Of a stretch of 64,000 bases of DNA, positions 17,134 through 24,915 are shown in pieces. Numbering within the stretch: the first letter of the stretch is position 1; the number at the start of each line of letters is the position of its first letter. The notes under the pieces were generated by a model that saw only the letters and a list, made by a program, of their open reading frames with translations, did no database searches and was not told the DNA's origin. Both the position numbers and the translations under genes were made by a program. The stretch comes from UBA2638 sp046293135 (lineage in GTDB: Bacteria > Pseudomonadota > Alphaproteobacteria > Micavibrionales > Micavibrionaceae), in the NCBI GenBank assembly GCA_046293135.1, contig JBKBPR010000002.1:516876-580875 (forward strand). The letters run 5' to 3'.

Positions 17134-17262
17134 ATGAATAATTTTATCAACAAAATTGAAACGTCAAAGTTAAGCCCAACGGCGCAAACACCTGTCAATT
17201 CAGGGCTTGTGCGCTATGTGGGCGCTGCGGCGCTTTCTGATACAGGTTCTTTTTTCGGCTGA
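17134..17262 (+). CDS. candidate 42-residue peptide preceding an ABC exporter
   Basis: ATG 17134 opens a 43-codon frame ending TGA at 17260-17262, with AAAGAG about 11 bases upstream. The peptide starts MNNFINKIETSKLSP and ends VGAAALSDTGSFFG: a charged N-terminal half and a small-residue C-terminal half. It has no cysteine and no obvious family. A stem-loop follows at once and the ABC exporter begins 114 bases later, so it could be a precursor peptide, a leader peptide controlling the exporter, or chance. Codon use gives no clear verdict at this length. Confidence 0.35.
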   Translation: MNNFINKIETSKLSPTAQTPVNSGLVRYVGAAALSDTGSFFG

Positions 17263-17278
17263 ATTTTCTCTTTTTGAT

Positions 17279-17309
17279 TTGCCAGCCTCTCTTAGAAAAA
17301 GGCTGGCAA
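17279..17309 (+). terminator. stem-loop between the small ORF and the ABC exporter
   Basis: TTGCCAGCCT (17279-17288) and AGGCTGGCAA (17300-17309) form a perfect 10-bp stem with an 11-base loop. No continuous T-run follows, so it may be an attenuator, an mRNA-stabilising hairpin or a weak terminator. Confidence 0.5.
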
Positions 17310-17375
17310 GATAGATTTCCCTCTTATTTAATCTGACCTGCCCGCCTTTATCGGACACTATAAAGGTTATTTGTT

Positions 17376-19235
17376 ATGTTTGGATGGATTACAAATATTT
17401 TAAAACGTATAGAGCGCAAATTCGCGCCCAAGGTTGATTCTTTACCGCCCGAAGGTATTCCGCGTCTGCCCGATACGCTCGGCGCATTCATATGGTTTTT
17501 CCTGCGGCAGGTGAAGGTCGTTCTGGGCTGTATTCTGGCTTTTGAGGTGATGATCGCCTTTACCAGCAGCGTGATGTTCTGGTATGTCGGGGAGCTGGTC
17601 AAGCGTGGGCAATACGAGGCTGCGTTCCTGCTCGGCGGGTTGGTTCTGATGCTGAGCCGTCAGTTTTTGATTGGGCTTATTCACGGATTTTACGATCTGA
17701 TTTTCACCCCGCATTTCGGCAATCTTATTCGCCGCCAGCTGTTTTGGTATACCGCCAATCAGTCTTTGAGCTACTTCCAGAATGACTTTGCGGGGCGGAT
17801 CGCCAATAAAATCATTCAGGCGGTGAGCGTCCGCGATGCAACAAAATCGATTATCGGATCGGTGTTTTTCGCGGCGGTTTATACAATCAGCAATCTAAGC
17901 TTTATGGCGTATGTCCATTTTATACTCGCCTTGCCGCTGATTATCTGGCTGTTGTGTTACATTCTCACGCTCTGGCATTTCGTGCCGAAGGTCAAGCAGC
18001 GCTCAACGGTGATGTCCGAGGATATGAGTATGCTCACAGGGCAGATTGTTGATAGCCTCACCAACGCCTTGCCGGCGAAATATTTCGCGCGTGTGAAATA
18101 TGAGGATGCGCGGATTGTTAAGCAACTCGAAAAGCATTCCGAGAGCTTCCGCCACATGAATATGGCGTTCTGGCAGATGAGTCTCGTGATTGATTTTCTT
18201 AACTCCCTGCTGCTGATTTTCACCACTTTGGCGGGGCTATGGCTGATCGCCAATGGCGGTGCTGATAGCACAATCGGTGTTGCGGCGCTGGCGATGGCCT
18301 TGCCGATGGCGCTGCAAGCTACGTTCCAGAGTGGATGGATCATGTTCGAGGTTTCAGGGATTTCTGAAAATCTTGGCCGTGTTCAGGACACAATCGATAC
18401 GCTCGCCAAGCCGCATAAGGTCGTTGATAAAAAAGACGCGCCTGATTTGCAGATTGAAAACAATAAGGCCGATATTGCCTTTAAGAATGTGTCGTTCAAT
18501 TACGGGCAGGCTGTGGGCACGGACGGGCCGATATTGGAGAATTTCTCTCTCGATATTCCCGCAGGGCAAAAGGTCGGTCTGGTCGGGCGCAGCGGCGCGG
18601 GAAAAACCACAGTGACAGGGCTTTTGGTCAGGGCGCATGATATTCCGCGCGGTGAAATTCTGGTGGCGGGACAAAATATCGCCGACGTCACGCAGGACTC
18701 TCTGCGCCGCCATATCACCGTGGTGACGCAAGACAGCTATTTGTTCCACCGCTCTGTGCGTGACAATATCGCCTACGGTTTCCCCGATGCGACACAAGAG
18801 CAAATCGAGGAAGCGGCACGGCGCGCCAATGCCCATGAGTTTATTCTCAAGCTGGAGGATAATCGCGGGCGCAAGGGTTACGAGGCTCATGTCGGGGAGC
18901 GCGGCGTCAAGCTTTCAGGCGGTCAGCGTCAACGCGTCAGCATTGCCCGCGCTATTTTGAAACCTGCGCCGATCCTGATCCTTGATGAAGCAACCTCCGC
19001 GCTTGATAGCGAGAGCGAACACGCCATTCAAGATGCGCTCGAAGACATCATGGGACACAAAACCGTGATTGCGATTGCGCACCGTCTTTCGACCTTGCGG
19101 TTGATGGATCGGATTATCGTCATGGATGCGGGCGCGATCATCGAAGACGGCACGCATGATGAATTGATCCGCCGCAAGAACGGGCATTACGCGATGTTGT
19201 GGTCATTACAATCGGGCGGGTTTTTGGCGGATTAG
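17376..19235 (+). CDS. ABC exporter, fused membrane and ATPase domains
   Basis: A 619-residue half-transporter that should work as a homodimer in the inner membrane. Residues 1-330 hold the six-helix exporter domain (first helices near FLRQVKVVLGCILAFEVMIAF and AAFLLGGLVLML). The ATPase domain has Walker A GLVGRSGAGKTTVTG, Q-loop VVTQDSYLF, signature LSGGQRQRVSIARAI, Walker B PILILDEATSALD and H-loop IAIAHRLSTL, all intact. It resembles the ABCB-type lipid and drug exporters common in alphaproteobacteria; the cargo cannot be inferred. The preceding 42-codon ORF hints at a peptide cargo, but this is speculative. Confidence 0.85.
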   Translation: MFGWITNILKRIERKFAPKVDSLPPEGIPRLPDTLGAFIWFFLRQVKVVLGCILAFEVMIAFTSSVMFWYVGELVKRGQYEAAFLLGGLVLMLSRQFLIGLIHGFYDLIFTPHFGNLIRRQLFWYTANQSLSYFQNDFAGRIANKIIQAVSVRDATKSIIGSVFFAAVYTISNLSFMAYVHFILALPLIIWLLCYILTLWHFVPKVKQRSTVMSEDMSMLTGQIVDSLTNALPAKYFARVKYEDARIVKQLEKHSESFRHMNMAFWQMSLVIDFLNSLLLIFTTLAGLWLIANGGADSTIGVAALAMALPMALQATFQSGWIMFEVSGISENLGRVQDTIDTLAKPHKVVDKKDAPDLQIENNKADIAFKNVSFNYGQAVGTDGPILENFSLDIPAGQKVGLVGRSGAGKTTVTGLLVRAHDIPRGEILVAGQNIADVTQDSLRRHITVVTQDSYLFHRSVRDNIAYGFPDATQEQIEEAARRANAHEFILKLEDNRGRKGYEAHVGERGVKLSGGQRQRVSIARAILKPAPILILDEATSALDSESEHAIQDALEDIMGHKTVIAIAHRLSTLRLMDRIIVMDAGAIIEDGTHDELIRRKNGHYAMLWSLQSGGFLAD

Positions 19236-19254
19236 ATACGTTGAAAAGCTATCC

Positions 19255-19905
19255 CTAACGCGCGAGTAAGACTTGATAGAAGAAGTAATTATCGCCGGAA
19301 TCGTGATGGTTTAGACATCCGGTGGTTTTTCCGTCCGCAAAATCGATGGTTTGGGTCGCGGCATATGTTCCGGTGAATTGCGCGAAGCTGATATCTGAAT
19401 CATCACCCAAATTGGTAATCCCTGAGGCGGTATTGATCGCATTGCACACGGCCAGCGGGATATTGGGCAAAATCGCGATCAGGTCAGGCGCGGTTGTTCC
19501 GACATTAAGGGCATCATTTGCGCCCGTGAAGATCCAGTTCGCGGTGGTGACATCGGCCGTCGGCGGGATGTAATTCACATCGCCCCCCGCACGGTGAAAG
19601 AGCTGGCAAGCGGTATTCGTGCCGTTCGCATATCCCGCCAAGGCCGTGACCTCAAAGCTGATTTGCGTATCGGTACAGCCATTGGATATACGCATATTTT
19701 GCACACCTTGGCGCAAAGTGCGGCCATAATCCATGATCTCGGAGGCCAGCAATCGGGCGCGGTCTTCGTTAATCGCATTGGGTGTGCCTTCCCGCAGCAT
19801 GTTACTAACGACAAATCCTAAGGCTGCAAATAGCACAACGGCGATTAAAATTATAAAAATCACGTTGCCGCGCTCGGAATTTCTATGGTTTTCTTGCTGT
19901 TTCAT
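19255..19905 (-). CDS. pilin-like RGN-type membrane-anchored protein (paralogue B)
   Basis: ATG 19905 is preferred over an upstream TTG (19917). The 216-residue product starts MKQQENHRNSERGNVIFIILIAVVLFAALGFVVS: a short charged leader, RGN, and one hydrophobic helix. The soluble domain carries cysteines (NGCTDTQI, NTACQLF, LAVCNAIN, TGCLNHHD) and ends NYFFYQVLLAR. It shares the start, the (T/P)DLIA(V/I)LPN(V/I) block and the end with the protein at 9707-10444, and both contain a FHADGG/FHRAGG-plus-NY stretch. It is convergent with the ABC exporter gene and divergent from the receiver-deaminase gene. Function unknown; a minor-pilin-like or secreted-complex subunit role is a guess. Confidence 0.7.
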   Translation of the reverse strand: MKQQENHRNSERGNVIFIILIAVVLFAALGFVVSNMLREGTPNAINEDRARLLASEIMDYGRTLRQGVQNMRISNGCTDTQISFEVTALAGYANGTNTACQLFHRAGGDVNYIPPTADVTTANWIFTGANDALNVGTTAPDLIAILPNIPLAVCNAINTASGITNLGDDSDISFAQFTGTYAATQTIDFADGKTTGCLNHHDSGDNYFFYQVLLAR

Positions 19906-20000
19906 AACCGATTCCAATGGCTCTAAAGAGTGAATATTACATTCTATATTTTAACTATTTTTATGATAGCATGAAACATCAAGAATTTAAGGTCAATAAC

Positions 20001-20888
20001 ATGGCAGAAACAGGCTTTATCACCGTACTTATCGCTGAAGATAACCAAGTCAGCCGTCAGATGATGGTTAAGATCCTTGCGGATAAAGGGTTTACGACTT
20101 TGGAGGCCGCCAACGGCGATGAGGCCATTGCGGTTATCAAAAAACAATCCGTCGATCTCGCGATTGTTGACATTAATATGGCGCCGACGGGCGGTTTTGA
20201 ATTTGTGAAATATCTGATCGTCAAGGGCATTGATCTCCCCGTTGTGGTGGTGACGGCTGATGATTCCAGTGATCTTTTGATTGAATCAAGCGCACTCGGT
20301 GTGCAGAGGCTACTGCAAAAGCCGATCCAGCCGCAGCGGCTTGTCGATACTGCAATCCATATCCTTAAACGCCGTGGGTTTAACCCTTCACCCGTCGCGG
20401 TACAGCGCATCGATACCCGCTTTTCGGGTGAAGATTTGATGAAACGCGCGATTGATCTGGCTGAGAAAAACTACAAATCGGGCAAGGGCGGGCCTTATGG
20501 CGCGATTGTTGCCAATGAAAAAGGCGAGATTTTGGGCGAAGGCGTCGCCGGCAGTATGGGGCGCGTTGATCCCACCGCGCATGCCGAGGTCATGGCAATT
20601 CGCCGCGCCGCTGAAACATTGAACAGCGCCGATCTGAAGGATTGTATCTTATATGTCAGCAGCGAACCGACGATGATGGGCAAGGCGCTGATTATTTCCG
20701 TCGGCATCCGCAAGGTTTATTTCGGCCTTTCCCATGACGAGATTAAATCCGTGCGCCAGTCAGAGGAAAAAGTGCGGCAGGGCATTACCAATCAGGAGCA
20801 GGAGCAAGCCCTGTATACCCAGCTTTCGCACGAAGAGGCGATGGATATGTTTCAGGGCTGGATACGCGAACGGGCGCTGCAATCTTGA
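20001..20888 (+). CDS. response-regulator receiver fused to a zinc-ligand-less guanine deaminase-like domain
   Basis: ATG 20001 is preceded by AAGGT at a suitable distance; in-frame ATG 19971 is an alternative. Residues 5-125 are a CheY-like receiver: acidic pocket near ED13-14, phosphoacceptor Asp57 (AIVDINM), Thr85 (VVTADD) and Lys108 (QKPI). Residues 140-295 match the cytidine/deoxycytidylate deaminase fold of the GuaD type (AIDLAEKNYKSGKGGPYGAIV, DPTAHAEVMAIR). The HAE motif (194-196) is intact, but the usual PCxxC is replaced by EPTMMG (222-227), so both zinc-binding cysteines are gone. Catalysis by the normal mechanism is unlikely; a nucleobase-sensing or binding role is possible. The next gene overlaps by four bases. 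Confidence 0.87.
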   Translation: MAETGFITVLIAEDNQVSRQMMVKILADKGFTTLEAANGDEAIAVIKKQSVDLAIVDINMAPTGGFEFVKYLIVKGIDLPVVVVTADDSSDLLIESSALGVQRLLQKPIQPQRLVDTAIHILKRRGFNPSPVAVQRIDTRFSGEDLMKRAIDLAEKNYKSGKGGPYGAIVANEKGEILGEGVAGSMGRVDPTAHAEVMAIRRAAETLNSADLKDCILYVSSEPTMMGKALIISVGIRKVYFGLSHDEIKSVRQSEEKVRQGITNQEQEQALYTQLSHEEAMDMFQGWIRERALQS

Positions 20889-21619
20889 CGAGTTCCGCGC
20901 CTTCTTCTTCCGCGCCTGTTTTGGCGGCAAAGCGCTATACCCCGCCGCAAGACCCTCTAAGATTGCTTTATGAGGATGAGGATTGCCTTGTGTTTTCCAA
21001 GCCCTCGGGCTTGCTTAGCGTGCCGGGGAAGACCGCCGATCTGGCCGATTGCATGGAAAGCCGCGCGCGGGCGCTCTATCCCGAAGCCTTGACGATTCAC
21101 CGCCTCGACATGGAAACATCGGGCGTTTATCTGATGGCGCGGCACAAAAAGGCGCAGGCCTATTTCGGTCTACAATTCGAACGGCGCACCACACAAAAAA
21201 CCTATATCGCGCTGGTCAGCGGCCACCCCGAAGCGGAGTCGGGCGAGGTCGCGCTGCCGCTACGCTGTGATTGGCCGAACCGCCCGCGGCAAATGGTGTG
21301 TCATGAACATGGCCGCAACGCGCAAACGCATTGGCGCGTTCTGGATCGTTTGATGTATGGGGCGGATAGGGCAAATAAGGGGGCGGAGGCCGCGGATATT
21401 GCGGCGGCGCGGCTGGAGCTGAAACCCGTTACGGGGCGCTCGCACCAGCTCCGCGTGCATTGCGCGGCAATCGGCCATCCGATTTTGGGAGATCCGTTTT
21501 ATGCGCCGGATGATATTTTCCGCGCCGCGCCGCGATTGTGCCTCCACGCCCAAAGCTTGAGCATCCCGCACCCGCAAGGCGGCATGCTGATAAACTTTAC
21601 CGATGATTGCCCGTTTTAG
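20885..21619 (+). CDS. RluA-family pseudouridine synthase
   Basis: A 244-residue RNA pseudouridine synthase. It opens near LLYEDEDCLVFSKPSGLLSVPG, the typical RluA entry, and contains the catalytic motif HRLDMETSGVYLMAR with the nucleophilic Asp. LKPVTGRSHQLRVHCAAIGHPILGDPFY, near the C-terminus, is the second RluA signature. There is no N-terminal S4 domain, so it is closest to RluA itself (23S rRNA 746/tRNA 32) rather than RluC/D, but specificity is not certain. The start TTG 20885 overlaps the stop of the receiver-deaminase gene, implying translational coupling. Confidence 0.88.
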   Translation: MTSSAPSSSAPVLAAKRYTPPQDPLRLLYEDEDCLVFSKPSGLLSVPGKTADLADCMESRARALYPEALTIHRLDMETSGVYLMARHKKAQAYFGLQFERRTTQKTYIALVSGHPEAESGEVALPLRCDWPNRPRQMVCHEHGRNAQTHWRVLDRLMYGADRANKGAEAADIAAARLELKPVTGRSHQLRVHCAAIGHPILGDPFYAPDDIFRAAPRLCLHAQSLSIPHPQGGMLINFTDDCPF

Positions 21620-21635
21620 GGGGGTAACACCAAAA

Positions 21636-22172
21636 TTACTTCAGTTTATCCTTTATTAGACCCCAAGCATTCTTATATTCTGAAAAATTAAAACCGTCTT
21701 GATAATATTTTTCAGCTTGTTTTTCACCAATAAAGACTATTCTGGCAGATGTCTCTCCATTTCGTTTTTGACCATTTTTTCCTGTGCCTTCTGCCCATAT
21801 TTTATGGTTTTTTTTAACAGTATCAGAAATTACTTTCGATGGTATAATGTAGTATTCACAGTCTTTATCCTTATCTGTATCTGCTAAAGGTATTCCTGCT
21901 AAAATCCAAAAGAAATTTGGGCCGTAATTAATTTCAGATTTTTTACCAACCATTACTCTGGTGCTGCCTAATACATATGTTTTAACTTGAATATGAACAA
22001 ATTTGGTTGCATCCAAGTTGCTACATAAAATATCTGTAGCAGGGCAGTTTCCTAGTGTGATTGAAGCAATGAAGTCTCTTTTGGATAATTCTCCAGCCGT
22101 AAAATATTGACCAGCATTGCCTCTGGTGATTTTATTTGGTTTAGTACTTTCTTCCAAATAAATCACTCCCAC
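21636..22172 (-). CDS. PD-(D/E)xK nuclease-like protein of unknown function
   Basis: A 178-residue protein encoded by visibly more AT-rich DNA than its neighbours, suggesting recent arrival. The order RGNAGQYFTAGELSKRDFIASITLGNCPATDIL...FVHIQVKTY fits the core of a PD-(D/E)xK nuclease fold: helix with Glu28, then Asp47, a strand, and QVK (62-64) with Gln in place of the usual Glu. After it come FFWILAGIP and YYIIPSKVI, typical of restriction-like endonucleases and of Holliday-type folds. No methyltransferase or toxin partner is adjacent. The start is GTG 22172 inside the end of guaA (overlap about 10 bases); another GTG at 22166 is possible. Confidence 0.6.
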   Translation of the reverse strand: MGVIYLEESTKPNKITRGNAGQYFTAGELSKRDFIASITLGNCPATDILCSNLDATKFVHIQVKTYVLGSTRVMVGKKSEINYGPNFFWILAGIPLADTDKDKDCEYYIIPSKVISDTVKKNHKIWAEGTGKNGQKRNGETSARIVFIGEKQAEKYYQDGFNFSEYKNAWGLIKDKLK

Positions 22173-23764
22173 TCGATTGTGCCGGGGGGTTTGGAGGTAA
22201 TGTCATAGACAACCCTGTTAATCCCTTTAACCTCATTGATAATTCGCGTGCTGACGCGCCCCAGAAATTCGTGATCGAAGGGGTAATAATCGGCGGTCAT
22301 ACCGTCGGTTGAGGTCACGGCGCGCAGGGCGCAGACAAAATCATAGGTACGCGCATCGCCCATCACCCCGACCGTCTGGACGGGGAGCAGCACCGCAAAG
22401 GCCTGCCAGATCGCATCATACAATCCGGCGTTGCGGATTTCCTCCAGATAGACGGTATCGGCCTTGCGCAAAATTTCCAGCTTTTCGCGGGTGATTTCGC
22501 CCGGAATACGAATGGCGAGGCCGGGGCCGGGGAAGGGGTGGCGGCGGATGAAATCTTCGGGCATACCCAAAGCTCGCCCTAGATCGCGCACTTCGTCCTT
22601 GAACAATTCGCGCAACGGTTCGACCAGTTGCAGCTCCATACCCTCCGGCAAGCCGCCGACATTGTGGTGCGATTTGATGGTGACGCTCGGCCCGCCCGTG
22701 AAGGACACGCTTTCGATCACATCGGGATAGAGCGTGCCTTGGGCGAGGAATTCCGCCCCGCCGACGCGCTTTTTGCAATTGTCGAACACGTCAATGAACA
22801 GCCGCCCGATCATTTTGCGCTTGATTTCGGGGTCTTTCACGCCCTCCAGCGCCTCAAGGAACAGCGTTCCCGCATCTTCGTGGATCAGCGGGATATTGTA
22901 ATGATCGCGGAACATGGTGACGACTTGTTCGCTCTCGCCCGCGCGCATCAATCCGGTATCGACATAAATGCAGGTTAGCTGCTCGCCGATGGCTTCATGC
23001 AACAAAACGGCGGTGACGGAGGAATCAACGCCCCCCGACAATCCGCAAATGACCTTGCCGCTGCCGACCTGGGCACGGATTTTGGCGATGGCTTCGTCCT
23101 TGAAGGCCTTCATCGTCCAATCGCCCTTACAGCCGCAAATGGTGTGGGTGAAGTTTTTCAGCAGCTCGCGGCCATGCGGGGTGTGCACGACTTCGGGGTG
23201 GAATTGTACGCCGTAAAATTTGCGCGTATCATCGCCGACCAGCGCAAAGGGTGCGCCTGCGGATTTGCCGATAATGTGGAATCCGGCGGGCAGCTTGGCA
23301 ACGTGATCGCCGTGGCTCATCCAGACTTGCTCATGCGCGCCCTTTTCCCAGATATTTTTGGTGATGGGGGAATCGTCAATGACATCGACATAGGCGCGGC
23401 CAAATTCGCGCCCTTCGGATTCGCCCGCCTCGACCACGCCGCCGAGTTGCTGCACCATGGTTTGCTGGCCATAGCAAATGCCGAAAATCGGCAGCCCCAT
23501 ATCGAAAATTTCTTGCGGCGCGCGCGGAGCGTTTTTCTCGGTGACGCTGCACGGCCCGCCCGACAGAATAATACCCTTGGGGCTATAGGCTTTGATCTTG
23601 GCGATATCGGCCTGATTGAACGGCCAGATTTCGCAATAAACGCCGCTTTCGCGCACACGCCGCGCAATGAGCTGGGTGACCTGTGAGCCGAAATCAAGGA
23701 TCAGGATATGATCGTGATGGGTGGCGGTTTGGGACAGCGGGGCGGCGGTGGCGGTGTTGGTCAT
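22163..23764 (-). CDS. guaA: GMP synthase (glutamine-hydrolysing)
   Basis: Converts XMP to GMP using glutamine and ATP. The class I glutaminase domain (about 20-215) has the nucleophile in PIFGICYGQQTM and the His/Glu pair in VQFHPEVVHT. The ATP-pyrophosphatase domain has the P-loop SGGVDSSVTAVLL, followed by the GMPS dimerisation domain ending KPPGTIEWE, the universal GuaA C-terminus. At 533 residues it is normal in length. The nuclease-like gene is translated from within its 3' end. Upstream is the 173-base divergent gap shared with metF. Confidence 0.97.
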   Translation of the reverse strand: MTNTATAAPLSQTATHHDHILILDFGSQVTQLIARRVRESGVYCEIWPFNQADIAKIKAYSPKGIILSGGPCSVTEKNAPRAPQEIFDMGLPIFGICYGQQTMVQQLGGVVEAGESEGREFGRAYVDVIDDSPITKNIWEKGAHEQVWMSHGDHVAKLPAGFHIIGKSAGAPFALVGDDTRKFYGVQFHPEVVHTPHGRELLKNFTHTICGCKGDWTMKAFKDEAIAKIRAQVGSGKVICGLSGGVDSSVTAVLLHEAIGEQLTCIYVDTGLMRAGESEQVVTMFRDHYNIPLIHEDAGTLFLEALEGVKDPEIKRKMIGRLFIDVFDNCKKRVGGAEFLAQGTLYPDVIESVSFTGGPSVTIKSHHNVGGLPEGMELQLVEPLRELFKDEVRDLGRALGMPEDFIRRHPFPGPGLAIRIPGEITREKLEILRKADTVYLEEIRNAGLYDAIWQAFAVLLPVQTVGVMGDARTYDFVCALRAVTSTDGMTADYYPFDHEFLGRVSTRIINEVKGINRVVYDITSKPPGTIEWE

Positions 23765-23870
23765 CTGTGTTCTTCAATCGGCTGAAAAGGTTGTTTGCAT
23801 CCTTTTTAACCGCGAAGGCCAAAGACTCCAAGATTTTTTTGATGAACGGCGGAAAATTATTTTGCGGTGC

Positions 23871-23884
23871 AACATCATGATGTT
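23871..23884. promoter_or_regulatory. 14-bp palindrome in the guaA/metF divergent gap
   Basis: AACATCATGATGTT is a perfect 14-bp palindrome, 54 bases before the metF start and 107 before guaA. Its position suits a dimeric regulator of metF. It does not match the MetJ or MetR consensus I know. No B12 or SAM riboswitch is recognisable in the gap. Confidence 0.35.
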
Positions 23885-23937
23885 AAAAAGGATAGGGTTA
23901 TTTAGCGCCGTAAAGCGTATTTTAGGAGCATATAGAT

Positions 23938-24795
23938 ATGAGCAAGCCGACGATTTCATTCGAATTTTTCCCGCCCAAAACCGATAAGGCGGCTGAGAGC
24001 CTGTGGGAGGCGATGACCGATCTGGCGCGGTTTGATCCGCATTATATGACGGTGACTTATGGCGCGGGCGGCACAACGCGGGCGGGAACGATTGAAACGC
24101 TGAAAAAAGCGCGGGATTTGTTCGGGATTCCGCTTGCCTCGCATCTGACTTTTATCAATACAACCAAGGACGAGATGTATGCGCTGGTTGATGAATTATG
24201 GGTGGAGAATATCCGCCATATTGTCGCGCTGCGCGGGGATATGCCGGGGGATCTGCAATGGCCGCTTGATAACGATCAGAACTATTTTCAGTATACGTCC
24301 GATTTCGTTGCGGGGCTGGTTGCGCGCCATCCGTTTGAGATTTCGGTTGGCTGTTATCCTGAAAAGCACCCTGATGCGGAGAGCTTGGAAGCCGATATCG
24401 CAGCGCTGAAGCTAAAATGCGATGCGGGGGCAACGCGGGCGATTACCCAATTTTTCTTTGATAATGATGTGTTTTATGCGTTCCGCGATCAATGCGAAGC
24501 GGCGGGGATTCAAACGCCGATCGTGCCGGGGCTGCTGCCGATCCATGATTTTGCGAGCATGTGTAATTTTGCCAAGCGCTGTCAGGCCAGCGTGCCGGAT
24601 TGGCTGCATGCGCGGTTTGAAGATGTCAGCGCCGAGGATGGCTACAAGATTGCGGTTGATCTGTTGACGGGGCAGAGCGAGGATCTCGCCGCCAATGGTG
24701 TCGATCATATCCATTACTACACGCTGAATAAGGCGGCGATCACAACCGAAGCCTGTCAGGCGCTGGGCTATACGCTCAAGCAACACGCGGCTTAA
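23938..24795 (+). CDS. metF: methylenetetrahydrofolate reductase
   Basis: FAD enzyme making 5-methyl-THF for methionine synthesis. At 285 residues it has the bacterial MetF length and opens with TISFEFFPPKTDKAAESLWEAM. FEFFPPK is the family signature with the catalytic Glu. Further hallmarks are DPHYMTVTYGAGGTTR, NIRHIVALRGDMP and the TRAITQFFFDNDVFYAF block. The start is ATG 23938 with AGGAG about ten bases upstream. metE follows 120 bases downstream on the same strand, so the pair supplies and uses methyl-folate. Confidence 0.96.
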   Translation: MSKPTISFEFFPPKTDKAAESLWEAMTDLARFDPHYMTVTYGAGGTTRAGTIETLKKARDLFGIPLASHLTFINTTKDEMYALVDELWVENIRHIVALRGDMPGDLQWPLDNDQNYFQYTSDFVAGLVARHPFEISVGCYPEKHPDAESLEADIAALKLKCDAGATRAITQFFFDNDVFYAFRDQCEAAGIQTPIVPGLLPIHDFASMCNFAKRCQASVPDWLHARFEDVSAEDGYKIAVDLLTGQSEDLAANGVDHIHYYTLNKAAITTEACQALGYTLKQHAA

Positions 24796-24915
24796 AAAAT
24801 ATCAGGCTTCAAATATTAGTCTTGGCTTTATGAATAAGCCTTGCAAAGATTGCTGCACTGCGCTCTAATACTGCGTTATTAATAATGTTCATTCGCATTT
24901 TTTTAGGAGACACCC

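Noticed and set aside
22997..23686. Long plus-strand frame opposite guaA
   Set aside because: Antisense to a conserved essential enzyme; composition is that of a shadow frame.
23765..24915. Possible B12 or SAM riboswitch before metF or metE
   Set aside because: I saw none of the conserved riboswitch cores in either gap.
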